The notes below the pieces were generated by a model that was given only the letters and a program-made list of their open reading frames with translations, did not search any database and was not told the origin of the DNA. From contig NZ_JYNO01000001.1 in the NCBI RefSeq assembly GCF_000934745.1, positions 682,001 through 746,000 of the forward strand: DNA of 64,000 nt. The letters run 5' to 3'. Positions 17,172 to 25,326 of the stretch are shown here, piece after piece (position 1 is the first letter of the stretch; every line of letters starts with the position of its first letter). Made by a program: the position numbers and the translations under genes. The stretch comes from Desulfonatronum thioautotrophicum (GTDB lineage Bacteria > Desulfobacterota > Desulfovibrionia > Desulfovibrionales > Desulfonatronaceae).

Positions 17172-17508
17172 AGTCGGCACCCTAGAGGACACCCTGGCCG
17201 AGGCGTCCTTGGCCATGAAAACGGGGGGCGCGTCGCCGACATCCGGTGAGCCGCGGATCGTCTTTGCCGCACCGGAGTTGTTGTGGCAGGTGCTTACGGC
17301 GAAGCGGTGGGAAATACTCAAAGCGTTGTGTGGAGCGGGCCCGGTTTCCATCCGGGAAACCGCGCGACGTGTCGGGCGCGACGTCAAGGCAGTGCATCGC
17401 GATGTCACGGCATTGATCCAAGCCGGCCTGCTTGATCGATCCGACTCCGGAGGCGTTGAGTTTCCCTATGACGCCGTCAAGGTGGATTTTTTATTGAAAG
17501 CCGCATGA
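17152..17508 (+). CDS. TumA-like HTH antitoxin (HVO_A0114-type winged helix)
   Basis: 118 residues from the ATG at 17152, with AGGTGG just upstream. The C-terminal half is a winged helix-turn-helix: AKRWEILKALCGAGPVSIRETARRVGRDVKAVHRDVTALIQAGLLDRS. This is the form found in antitoxins that pair with TumE proteins. It should neutralise the toxin and repress the pair, possibly through the palindrome at 16845-16886. The pair sits between the TRAP terminator and ygeY, with only 6 bp to the ygeY start. Confidence 0.75.
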   Translation: MNTVVLEVGTLEDTLAEASLAMKTGGASPTSGEPRIVFAAPELLWQVLTAKRWEILKALCGAGPVSIRETARRVGRDVKAVHRDVTALIQAGLLDRSDSGGVEFPYDAVKVDFLLKAA

Positions 17509-17514
17509 TGATTC

Positions 17515-18762
17515 ATGTCAACCCATAACAGCGAGGCAGGAATGTCAGTTGATCCGAAAAAAATCGTGGAGCGGGCGGAATACTACAAGCCGGAGATCAG
17601 CCGCTTCTTGCGGGAGATGATCGCCATTCCCAGTGAATCCGGCCAGGAAGAAGCTGTCTGCGCATTGATCAAGAAGGAGATGGAAAAGGTCGGGTTCGAC
17701 CGGGTGGAGATTGACCCCATGGGCAATGTCCTGGGATTCATCGGTAACGGTCCCCGATTGATCGCTCTGGACGCCCACGTGGACACCGTGGGTGTAGGGG
17801 ATCGGTCGCAATGGAGTTATGATCCCTTTCTCGGCCATGAGGACGAAGAAACCATTATTGGCCGGGGCGCCAGCGACCAGGAAGGCGGCATGGCCTCCAT
17901 GGTTTATGCCGGAAAGATCATCAAGGACCTTGGTTTGTTGCCCGAGGAGGTCACCCTGATGATGGCCGGAACGGTCCAGGAAGAGGATTGTGATGGACTC
18001 TGCTGGCTGTACATCGTCAACGAAGGCAAGCTGCGTCCGGAATTCGTGGTCTCCACCGAGCCCACGTCCTGCAGCGTGGCGCGTGGCCAGCGGGGCCGAA
18101 TGGAGATCCAGGTGGGAACGAAAGGCGTCAGCTGCCACGGATCAGCCCCGGAACGGGGCGACAATGCCATTTTCAAGATGGGGCCGATCCTGGGCGAACT
18201 CCAGGAACTGCACGCAAACCTGCGAACAGATCCTTTTCTGGGCAAGGGCAGCCTGACGGTTTCCGAAATCGGTCACTGCTCACCCTCCCGCTGCGCCGTG
18301 GCCGATGGTTGCTGGATTTCCGTGGACCGTCGTCTGACCTGGGGCGAGACCTGGGAAGGGGCCTTGCAGCAGATTCGGGATCTTCCGGCCGTGCGCGCGG
18401 CTGGTGCGGAAGTGACCATGTACAATTACGACAAGCCGTCCTACACCGGCTTGGTCTACCCCACGGAAGCCTATTTCCCGGCCTGGGTGTTGGAAGAAAA
18501 TCATCCGGTCTGCGCTACCCTGGTGGACACCTATTCGCGGTTGTTCGGGGAAAAACCGCTGGTGGACAAGTGGACCTTTTCCACCAATGGCGTGTCGATC
18601 ATGGGCAGGCTGGGTATCCCGTGCATCGGCTTCGGCCCGGGGCACGAGGACCAGGCTCACGCACCCAACGAGAGAACCTGGAAATCCGAACTGGTCCAGG
18701 CCGCGGCCATGTACGCCCTGATTCCGGCAGTGTACGTGGAGCGGACGAAAAGCGAGGGGTGA
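17515..18762 (+). CDS. ygeY: YgeY-family M20 metallohydrolase (selenium-metabolism linked)
   Basis: 415 residues. M20 peptidase/deacylase motifs are all present: [10 protein letters not shown] (H88, D90), [10 protein letters not shown] (D121), VQEEDCDG (E156/E157), VVSTEPTS and [13 protein letters not shown] for the last metal ligand. The close match in length and pattern is to YgeY, whose genes travel with ygeW and selenium-dependent molybdenum hydroxylase genes. The exact reaction is not established; hydrolysis of an N-acyl or diaminopropionate-type amide is the usual suggestion. An internal ATG at 17542 is where many homologues start. The next gene is ygeW, 114 bp downstream. Confidence 0.88.
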   Translation: MSTHNSEAGMSVDPKKIVERAEYYKPEISRFLREMIAIPSESGQEEAVCALIKKEMEKVGFDRVEIDPMGNVLGFIGNGPRLIALDAHVDTVGVGDRSQWSYDPFLGHEDEETIIGRGASDQEGGMASMVYAGKIIKDLGLLPEEVTLMMAGTVQEEDCDGLCWLYIVNEGKLRPEFVVSTEPTSCSVARGQRGRMEIQVGTKGVSCHGSAPERGDNAIFKMGPILGELQELHANLRTDPFLGKGSLTVSEIGHCSPSRCAVADGCWISVDRRLTWGETWEGALQQIRDLPAVRAAGAEVTMYNYDKPSYTGLVYPTEAYFPAWVLEENHPVCATLVDTYSRLFGEKPLVDKWTFSTNGVSIMGRLGIPCIGFGPGHEDQAHAPNERTWKSELVQAAAMYALIPAVYVERTKSEG

Positions 18763-18876
18763 GAGGATGTCAGAATTTTTCCAATTCCCCAGGCATCTTC
18801 CGTTTCCAAACGCTGACTCCTGAGTACGGACTCCTGAATACATCCCTATCTTCACAAAAAAAAGGAACTGCTTATC

Positions 18877-20076
18877 ATGGACAAAACGGGTATTCGCGAA
18901 GCGATTCGGCGGCTGGCCGGCCGCCGAATCGAGGGCATGCATCACAGCGACTTCCTGCTGACCTGGGAAAAGACCGCTGATGAATTGGCCGCGGTGTTTG
19001 ACGTTGCCGAGATTTTACGGGCCATGCGGGCTTTGGACGTCTCCCCACGGCTGTATGACTCCGGACTGGCCATCTCCATCTTTCGGGACAATTCCACCCG
19101 GACCCGCTTCAGCTTCGCCGCCGCAGCCAACCTCTTGGGTCTGGCCGTGCAGGACATGGACGAGGAAAAATCCCAGATCGCCCACGGCGAGACGGTACGG
19201 GAGACCGCGAACATGGTTTCCTTTATGGCCGAGGTCATCGGCATCCGGGACGACATTTTCCTGGGTCAGGGCAACGCCTACATGCGGGAGGTGGCTGCGT
19301 CCCTCGATGATGGCCATAAACACGGCGTATTGCCCACCCGGCCCAGCGTGGTCAACCTGCAGTGCGACCTGGACCACCCTACCCAGACCATGGCCGACGC
19401 TCTGCATCTGATCAACCATTTCGGAGGATTGGACAAGCTCAGAGGCAAGAAGATTGCAATGACCTGGGCCTACTCGCCCTCCTACGGCAAGCCGCTGTCC
19501 GTGGCCCAGGGCGTCGTCGGCCTGATGTCTCGGCTGGGCATGGACGTGGTCCTGGGGTATCCGGAAGGCTACACCGTCCTGCCCGAGGTAGAAGAATTGG
19601 CTCGGAAACAGGCTGCCGCATCCGGGGGGTCCTTCCAGGTGGTCAACTCCATGGCCGAGGCCTTCACGGACGCGGATATCGTTTACCCCAAGAGCTGGGC
19701 CCCCTTTGCCGTGATGGAGGAGCGCACCAGGCTGCTCAGCCAACGTGACGCCGAGGGGCTGAAAGAGTTGGAGCGGCGTTGCCTGGAAACCAACAAGCGC
19801 TTCGTGGACTGGGAGTGCACCGAAGAAATGATGAAGCTGACCAGGGACGCCGGCGCGCTGTACATGCACTGCCTGCCGGCGGATATTTCCGGGGTCAGTT
19901 GCGCCCAGGGCGAGGTGGCGGCGTCAGTCTTCGAACGCTATCGCATCGACACGTATAAGGAGGCTGGATACAAGCCCTACGTCGTGGCGGCCATGATCCT
20001 GCTTTCCCGCTTGCGGCATCCCGCGGATGCCCTGCTGGGCATTCTTGAAAGGGAACGCAGGCGCTGCGTCCGTTAG
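18877..20076 (+). CDS. ygeW: YgeW-type knotted carbamoyltransferase
   Basis: 399 residues of the aspartate/ornithine carbamoyltransferase superfamily. The carbamoyl-phosphate loop is FRDNSTRTRFSF (S73-T-R-T-R77). Further landmarks are DDIFLGQGNAYM, CDLDHPTQTMADALHL and YMHCLPAD near residue 330. The overall pattern matches YgeW, whose physiological acceptor is still unknown. Together with ygeY this is part of the ygeW-X-Y cluster; ygeX (diaminopropionate ammonia-lyase) is not in the window. The TAG stop at 20074-20076 coincides with the start of a dispersed repeat. Confidence 0.92.
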   Translation: MDKTGIREAIRRLAGRRIEGMHHSDFLLTWEKTADELAAVFDVAEILRAMRALDVSPRLYDSGLAISIFRDNSTRTRFSFAAAANLLGLAVQDMDEEKSQIAHGETVRETANMVSFMAEVIGIRDDIFLGQGNAYMREVAASLDDGHKHGVLPTRPSVVNLQCDLDHPTQTMADALHLINHFGGLDKLRGKKIAMTWAYSPSYGKPLSVAQGVVGLMSRLGMDVVLGYPEGYTVLPEVEELARKQAAASGGSFQVVNSMAEAFTDADIVYPKSWAPFAVMEERTRLLSQRDAEGLKELERRCLETNKRFVDWECTEEMMKLTRDAGALYMHCLPADISGVSCAQGEVAASVFERYRIDTYKEAGYKPYVVAAMILLSRLRHPADALLGILERERRRCVR

Positions 20077-20240
20077 CAGTCCGTTGAAAAACTCCCAATT
20101 GCTGCGTCATCGCTCCGGCACTTACTTTTTTGAAAGTCGTTTTCTCGTATTTTGGTATGAGATCCTCCAGTAAGTGCCGGATTGCTCCTTGCACTAGGGA
20201 TTTTTGAACGGACTGTGGGTAAGATCTTTATCAACACTCC
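20077..20240. repeat. Dispersed ~165-bp element, copy A
   Basis: It begins directly after (or with) the ygeW TAG. Outer inverted repeat: CAGTCCGTTGAAAAA (20077-20091) against TTTTTGAACGGACTG (20201-20215). Inner repeat: CCGGCACTTACT against AGTAAGTGCCGG. A tail follows to CAACACTCC at 20240. Other copies are at 32805-32967, 45230-45394 and 48998-49146. Confidence 0.85.
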
Positions 20241-20415
20241 GTTAAGGTTCGTGACTGACCTTATTTTACCGTCCTTGCTCTAACTTTGCCTATCTCCATG
20301 AAAGTGGGCAGGAGGCATGTCCAAATGGGCGGACAGGCGCCTTGCCTGTGTCCGAGCAGGCAGGGTGCCTGTACTATCCAATGCATAACCGCTGACTCAA
20401 GAGGTGGGCCTCAAG
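20241..20415. repeat. Intergenic stretch with one imperfect inverted repeat
   Basis: ACAGGCGCCTTGCCTG (20333-20348) is inverted at 20357-20372 with two mismatches, a common type of dispersed palindrome. No gene is visible between the repeat element and the terminator at 20416. Confidence 0.45.
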
Positions 20416-20452
20416 AAAACGGCCGGAGTGTCAGAGACGCTCCGGCCGTTTT
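20416..20452 (-). terminator. Bidirectional terminator hairpin
   Basis: AAAACGGCCGGAG (20416-20428) and CTCCGGCCGTTTT (20440-20452) form a 13-bp perfect stem whose base gives a T-tract in either direction. It serves the minus-strand gene ending at 20508 and could also stop readthrough from ygeW. Confidence 0.85.
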
Positions 20453-20507
20453 GCATGAAGATTGGCCGCCTCTCCAGGAGCGCGACCTGAAATCCGCAGG
20501 GGCGGAG

Positions 20508-21698
20508 TCAGTGCAGAAACGAAACCAGGACGTCATCCAGGTAAACGGCCAACAAGGCCGGAAGTCCGACACTGGCTTTCAGAAATTCTTTCATGACCAG
20601 GCTTTGCTTGGCGTACAGACTATAGTGCTCCAGAGGATTGTCCTGGTTCAGGATGCGTTGAAAAGAGCGCCGGGACAACACCGAGTCCGCGGAGCTCAAA
20701 TCCCGGAGATTTTCGATATAAGGCTGGAGCGTGTTCAGAGCCTCCTGTTCGTCCATGGCCAGGACGCGTGCGCTCATGGCCACGAGGGTATTGAGTTCGG
20801 GAAGCTTGTCCGATTCCATCAACCACACCAAACTTTGGGCAAAGCGCTTGCACCCATTGCGCACGTGGCTGGGGCGAACCATGTTCATTCCGGACCAGCC
20901 GGCCCGAACCCACTTGAACATGGCATGCCGGGAATGTTCTGGAGCGGCGGGATCCGCGGACAACATCGTCACGGAAAACGAGTCGAACATGTAGGAGTTG
21001 ACCCATCCCAGGCCGCCGGTGGTCAGCCCTTCTTCATCCGTGTAAAAATAGTTCCAGTCCTGGTCGTCGCCAATGACCACGCCTTTGCGACCCACACTGG
21101 ATTCTTCCTGTTGTTTGCTCACGGACAGCAGGTATTTTTTCCCCTCGTGGGCGGCAAGTATGATCATGCGATCCGTCTGGTAGGTGTAGTAGCCTCCGGT
21201 GTTCACATCCGGAGTGTTCTCTTCAAGCTCCTCCCAGCGAATGACCTTAACATGGCCCTCTTCCAGCTTTTCCCATAATTGAGGAATATTTTCCTCCGGC
21301 TGCTCAAACCACTTCCCGACGCGGACCACGGAAGGGTGAAAGAGGGAAGGCGGTAATTCAGGGTGGTAGATATGCTCGACGATCCGTTCCACGGGTGTGG
21401 CAATGGTGTATCCGTAGTAGGCTCCCGTGGCGTTGTGCAGGGTGGGCACTTCCCAGTCGTCTCGGAGAGGAGCGGTTTTCTGCGCAAAATCGAGAAGGGG
21501 CCGGAGATTCTGGATGGTTACGGAATCTTTGTCCTGGGCGCGGTCAATTAGTGTGCCCAGAGCGAGGGCAACGTCCTCGGGCAGGTTCTCACTGTCAGCA
21601 GCCTGGCCATGAGAGGCAAATACCCAGAACGTCAAACAGAAAGCGAGAAGAAACGGAAGCAGTTGAGCCGATGTATGGCATACGCGTTGGTTCATCAA
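20508..21698 (-). CDS. Secreted protein of unknown function
   Basis: 396 residues with a clear signal peptide (hydrophobic 12-28, AHGQA-type cleavage near residue 33). The mature part is soluble and rich in acidic and aromatic residues: TGAYYGYTIATPVERIVEHIYHPELPPSLFHPSVVRVGKWF, a WNYFYTDEEGLTTGGLGWVNSYMFDSFSV segment and a helical C terminus. The start (ATG at 21698) fits the signal peptide. I do not recognise the family. It is likely periplasmic and monocistronic, since a terminator follows and the upstream neighbour is divergent. Confidence 0.8.
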   Translation of the reverse strand: MMNQRVCHTSAQLLPFLLAFCLTFWVFASHGQAADSENLPEDVALALGTLIDRAQDKDSVTIQNLRPLLDFAQKTAPLRDDWEVPTLHNATGAYYGYTIATPVERIVEHIYHPELPPSLFHPSVVRVGKWFEQPEENIPQLWEKLEEGHVKVIRWEELEENTPDVNTGGYYTYQTDRMIILAAHEGKKYLLSVSKQQEESSVGRKGVVIGDDQDWNYFYTDEEGLTTGGLGWVNSYMFDSFSVTMLSADPAAPEHSRHAMFKWVRAGWSGMNMVRPSHVRNGCKRFAQSLVWLMESDKLPELNTLVAMSARVLAMDEQEALNTLQPYIENLRDLSSADSVLSRRSFQRILNQDNPLEHYSLYAKQSLVMKEFLKASVGLPALLAVYLDDVLVSFLH

Positions 21699-21995
21699 AT
21701 AGACTCCGATAGGGGGGCAGTGGTTGTTATGGCTTGATTGGCGGGAGGTGCGGGTATCCTAGTGACGACAGGCGGGGCCGCACTGGTTTATCGAGGGATG
21801 AGGCCGGAAATTCGTGCGGAGCAATCTTTCTCGTCCAGAGGTTCGCCCTCCACGCGGCAGATAGGTAACAACATCCGCAACAAAAAAAAAGGGCGCCCTG
21901 CCTTGTCTCAGCTTTACCTTTTTTACATTTCTGTGTACCAGAACGCCCAGTGACAATTCTGTAGCTTGTGCTTCATTACCAAAAGGGAGTCTTTC
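21699..21995. other. Divergent intergenic region
   Basis: 297 bp between the secreted protein (minus) and the TPR membrane protein (plus). An A9 tract at 21881-21890 precedes GGGCGCCCTG. No gene or convincing regulatory motif was found. Confidence 0.4.
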
Positions 21996-22706
21996 ATGGC
22001 GACAAAGGAAAAACATTCTCGCGAACCGGTCCCTGAACAGGAAGCACCGGTCGAGAAGGGGTTTGGCGAACGGTTCGAGGCTGAGGTTGGGGCGCAGTCA
22101 CGGGCCCTGTATGAGAAGATCGTCGATCATTGGCCGAAGTTCGCAGCTGCTGCTGTGGCGATCATCCTTCTGGGCACGGGGTATGCCGGGTACAACGCCT
22201 TCCAGGAGCGGCAGCTGGCCAACAGCGAACAAGCCCTGAGCCTGGCACTGCTGGAACACCAGGGGGAGGAGCGGTTGGCGGCACTGATGCGGTTGCAAGG
22301 GGAAATAGCCAAACCGTTGCTGCCCCGGCACCACCTGGAGGCGGCCCAGGCGGCCCAGAATGTCGGGGATTGGGCCACGGCCCTGGAATTCTGGAACCTG
22401 CTGGCCGGGATTGCCCCGGATAATTGGCGGATCGTGGTGGGCATGGGGCGGGCCTCGGCATTGCTGCATTTGGGCCAGGCCGGTGAGGCCACGGCAAAAT
22501 TGTCAACGCTGCGTCGGGAAGCATCCGAGGAATTTATGCCCCTTGTTCTGCTCCAGCTGGCTGAATCCGCCGAGGCCGATGGCAATTGGGAGTTGGCCCT
22601 GCAGACCTATGAGGAGTTGGTGACCCGAGAGGAAGGAGGGCAGTCGGACTTTCTCGCCTTCAAGAAAAAACAGATCCGGCAACGCATGGCCGGAGAAGCG
22701 TCCTAG
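21996..22706 (+). CDS. YfgM-like membrane-anchored TPR protein
   Basis: 236 residues from the ATG at 21996, which has AAAGGGA upstream; a longer frame to 21966 lacks one. The N-terminal ~38 residues are charged and cytoplasmic, followed by one membrane helix (FAAAAVAIILLGTGYAGYNAF, about 46-66). The rest is alpha-helical with TPR-like pairs (AAQAAQNVGDWATALEFWNLLAGIAPD, AESAEADGNWELALQTYEELV). This resembles the YfgM/TPR_21 group, inner-membrane proteins that associate with secretion and periplasmic chaperones. Function here is inferred from architecture only. It lies 92 bp upstream of iorA in the same direction. Confidence 0.7.
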   Translation: MATKEKHSREPVPEQEAPVEKGFGERFEAEVGAQSRALYEKIVDHWPKFAAAAVAIILLGTGYAGYNAFQERQLANSEQALSLALLEHQGEERLAALMRLQGEIAKPLLPRHHLEAAQAAQNVGDWATALEFWNLLAGIAPDNWRIVVGMGRASALLHLGQAGEATAKLSTLRREASEEFMPLVLLQLAESAEADGNWELALQTYEELVTREEGGQSDFLAFKKKQIRQRMAGEAS

Positions 22707-22798
22707 CATCCGGAGCAGGCAGTTATTGGGCTATAGCCGACCGACACGCCATGCGATGTCGGCCAACACCAACCAAAGATGTCGAGGTAGCGTAACGT

Positions 22799-24634
22799 AT
22801 GGAAATTCTTCTTTCAGGCCAGGCCGGTGAAAAACATCTGCTGTTAGGCAACGAGGCCATTGTCCGCGGGGCCCTGGAGGCTGGAGTCAGTTTTGTGTCC
22901 TGCTATCCTGGGACCCCGTCGTCCGAAGTTCCGGATACGTTTTTTCGGCTGAGCGACAAGGGGCAGTACGGCTTCGAGTACTCGGCCAACGAAAAGGTGG
23001 CCTTGGAAGTGGGCATCGGAGCGACCCTGGGCGGGGCCTCGACTCTGGTGACCATGAAACACGTTGGCGTAAACGTGGCCGCGGACCCGCTGATGAGCGT
23101 GGCCTATTTCGGTGCCCCCGGCGGACTGGTGCTGCTCAGCGCCGACGATCCTGGCTGTCATTCCAGCCAGAACGAACAGGACAACCGCTACTATGCCCGG
23201 CTGGCGGGCATGCCCTGCCTGGAGCCTTCCAGTGCCCAGGAAATGAAGGACATGACCAAGGTGGCCATGGACTTGTCCCGACAGTTTGAGCAGCCGGTGA
23301 TGTTGCGCACCAGCACCCGGGTCAACCACCAGCGCGGCGAAGTGGTCTTCGGTGACATGCAGCCCCCGGTGCAGGGCGCGCCGTTTGTTTCCGACCCGCG
23401 ACGGTTCGTCATCGTTCCGGCCGTTGCCCGGGCCAGGCACAAGATCCTGCTGCAAAAGCTGGAAGAATTGCGGCAGGAGGCGGAAAAGTCCCCCTTGAAC
23501 ACGGTCTCCGGACAGGGTGATGCGGGCTGTATCAGTTCGGGCATCAGCCGGGTCTATCTCAAGGATGCCCTGACGGATTTGGACCTGCTGGGCAAGGTCC
23601 AGGTTTTGGAACTCGGTTTTTCCTATCCGTTGCCGGTCAAAAAGATCGAAAGCTTTTTGCGCGGACTGTCCAAGGTAATCATCGTGGAAGAGGGCGAGCC
23701 GATTCTGGAGACCGAGATCAGCGCCCTGGCCCATCGTTTGGGAATCAGCGTGGAGATCCACGGCAAGAGCGAACATCTCCCCCATTTTGACGAATATTCC
23801 TCGCTGATCGTCAAGCAAGGGCTGAGTGCGGCCCTGGGGATGCCTCAGGATGCGGTGAAACCTTGTCCCACCCCGCAAGGCCTGCCCATGCGCCCGCCAA
23901 ACATGTGTCCCGGCTGTCCGCACCGGGCCGCGTTCTACAGTGTGCGTGAGGTCTTTGGGGACGAGGCCCTCTATTCCTCGGACATCGGCTGCTACACCCT
24001 GGGCGTTCTGCCGCCGCTGCGGGCCGCGGACACCTGCGTCTGCATGGGGGCTTCCATCTCCACGGGGACCGGATTGTCCAAGGTCAGCGGGCGTACCGTG
24101 GTGGCCTATATCGGAGACTCCACCTTCTTTCATTCCGGAATCACCGGCCTGGCCAATGCCGTCTTCAACCACCACGATATCCTGGTGGTCATCCTGGACA
24201 ACAAGACCACGGCCATGACCGGCCAACAGCCCCATCCTGGTGTGGAACACACCTCCAAGGGTCCGAACACGGCCCGGGTGGACATTCTGGCCCTGGTCAA
24301 GGCCTGTGGGGTGGAGCACGTCCGGGTCCAGAACCCGCTGAACATGAAGGCCACCAAGGAAGTCCTGGAAGAGCTCAAGGCCTTGTCCGGGGTTCGGGTG
24401 CTCATCGCCGAGGAGCCGTGTCCGCTTTTTGCCCGGCGGGTCTTGGGCCGCAAGCGTCCGGCCACGGCCGTGGTGGAAGAAGGTTGTGACGGGTGCAACG
24501 AGTGCATGGATCATCTCGCCTGTCCGGCCTTCTTCACCCAGGACGGCAAGATGGCCATCAACCCCGATCAGTGCAACGGCTGCATGTTTTGCGTACAACT
24601 TTGCGATCATATCAAACCCCGGAAAAGGAGCTGA
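22799..24634 (+). CDS. iorA: Indolepyruvate:ferredoxin oxidoreductase, alpha subunit
   Basis: 611 residues. The N-terminal pyrimidine-binding domain (GNEAIVRGALEAGVSFVSCYPGTPSSEV) is followed by a central linker and a thiamine-diphosphate domain with GDSTFFHSGITGLANAVFNHHDILVVILDN. The C terminus holds ferredoxin-like [4Fe-4S] cysteine clusters (CDGCNECMDHLAC, then CNGCMFCVQLC). With IorB it oxidatively decarboxylates indolepyruvate and other arylpyruvates to aryl-acetyl-CoA, reducing ferredoxin. This is aromatic amino-acid fermentation or its reverse in anaerobes. The stop is two bases upstream of the iorB ATG. Length is normal. Confidence 0.96.
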   Translation: MEILLSGQAGEKHLLLGNEAIVRGALEAGVSFVSCYPGTPSSEVPDTFFRLSDKGQYGFEYSANEKVALEVGIGATLGGASTLVTMKHVGVNVAADPLMSVAYFGAPGGLVLLSADDPGCHSSQNEQDNRYYARLAGMPCLEPSSAQEMKDMTKVAMDLSRQFEQPVMLRTSTRVNHQRGEVVFGDMQPPVQGAPFVSDPRRFVIVPAVARARHKILLQKLEELRQEAEKSPLNTVSGQGDAGCISSGISRVYLKDALTDLDLLGKVQVLELGFSYPLPVKKIESFLRGLSKVIIVEEGEPILETEISALAHRLGISVEIHGKSEHLPHFDEYSSLIVKQGLSAALGMPQDAVKPCPTPQGLPMRPPNMCPGCPHRAAFYSVREVFGDEALYSSDIGCYTLGVLPPLRAADTCVCMGASISTGTGLSKVSGRTVVAYIGDSTFFHSGITGLANAVFNHHDILVVILDNKTTAMTGQQPHPGVEHTSKGPNTARVDILALVKACGVEHVRVQNPLNMKATKEVLEELKALSGVRVLIAEEPCPLFARRVLGRKRPATAVVEEGCDGCNECMDHLACPAFFTQDGKMAINPDQCNGCMFCVQLCDHIKPRKRS

Positions 24635-24636
24635 CC

Positions 24637-25224
24637 ATGTCCCGTGTACGTATTTTTTTTACCGGCGTAGGTGGACAGGGCACGGTCACGGCGACCCGTC
24701 TGCTGGCCCAGGCCGCTCTGGATGAAGGCATTCCGGTCGTGGCCGGGGAAGTGCACGGCATGGCCCAGCGCGGCGGCATCGTGGAGTCCACGGTGCTCAT
24801 GGGCGGATACGTCAACCCCCGGATCAGCCCGGGCGAGGCTGACGTGCTGTTGGGATTCGAACCGTTGGAGACCCTGCGCGCCCTGCCCTATCTTGCTCCC
24901 GAAGGCCTGATCCTGAGCAGCAGCGAGCAGCTGCCCCCGGTCAGCGTCTGCTGTGGGCGGGAGCAGTCTCCACCTTTTGAATCCATGGAGCGCATGGTCC
25001 GGGAATGTACGCCGCATGTGCATTTTTTACCTTGTCAGCGCCTGGGGGTGGAAGCCGGAGCGTTACAAGCCGGCAACCTGGCCTTGCTTGGCGCCCTGTG
25101 CGTCCTGAACCGTCTGCCCTTTGGCTTGGAGCGCATGGAGAAGACCGTCAGGGCGTCTCTGGCGCCCAAATTGGTGGAAGCCAACGTCAAGGCCCTGCAT
25201 CTCGGTGCCGCGGCCGTGGCCTGA
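24637..25224 (+). CDS. iorB: Indolepyruvate:ferredoxin oxidoreductase, beta subunit
   Basis: 195 residues from the ATG at 24637, chosen because AAGGAG precedes it and it lies two bases after iorA; the frame is open further upstream only inside iorA. The POR gamma-type domain is recognisable from FTGVGGQGTVTATRLLAQAA, EVHGMAQRGGIVESTVLMG and ADVLLGFEPLETLRALPYL. It forms the heterodimer or tetramer with IorA. A terminator follows at 25247. Confidence 0.95.
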   Translation: MSRVRIFFTGVGGQGTVTATRLLAQAALDEGIPVVAGEVHGMAQRGGIVESTVLMGGYVNPRISPGEADVLLGFEPLETLRALPYLAPEGLILSSSEQLPPVSVCCGREQSPPFESMERMVRECTPHVHFLPCQRLGVEAGALQAGNLALLGALCVLNRLPFGLERMEKTVRASLAPKLVEANVKALHLGAAAVA

Positions 25225-25246
25225 TCTGAACCCTGAACCATAATTG

Positions 25247-25292
25247 AGGGCGCGGCGGTTCGTCTTACGCGAGCACCGCGCCCTTGTTTTTT
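25247..25292 (+). terminator. Rho-independent terminator of iorAB
   Basis: AGGGCGCGG (25247-25255) pairs with CCGCGCCCT (25276-25284), followed by TTGTTTTTT. Confidence 0.85.
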
Positions 25293-25326
25293 ACCGAACC
25301 CGACCCTTGGTCGACCAAAGGACCCC

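Noticed and set aside
22844-24610. A 588-codon open frame on the minus strand opposite iorA
   Set aside because: It is a shadow frame caused by GC-rich codon use; iorA on the plus strand has complete family motifs.
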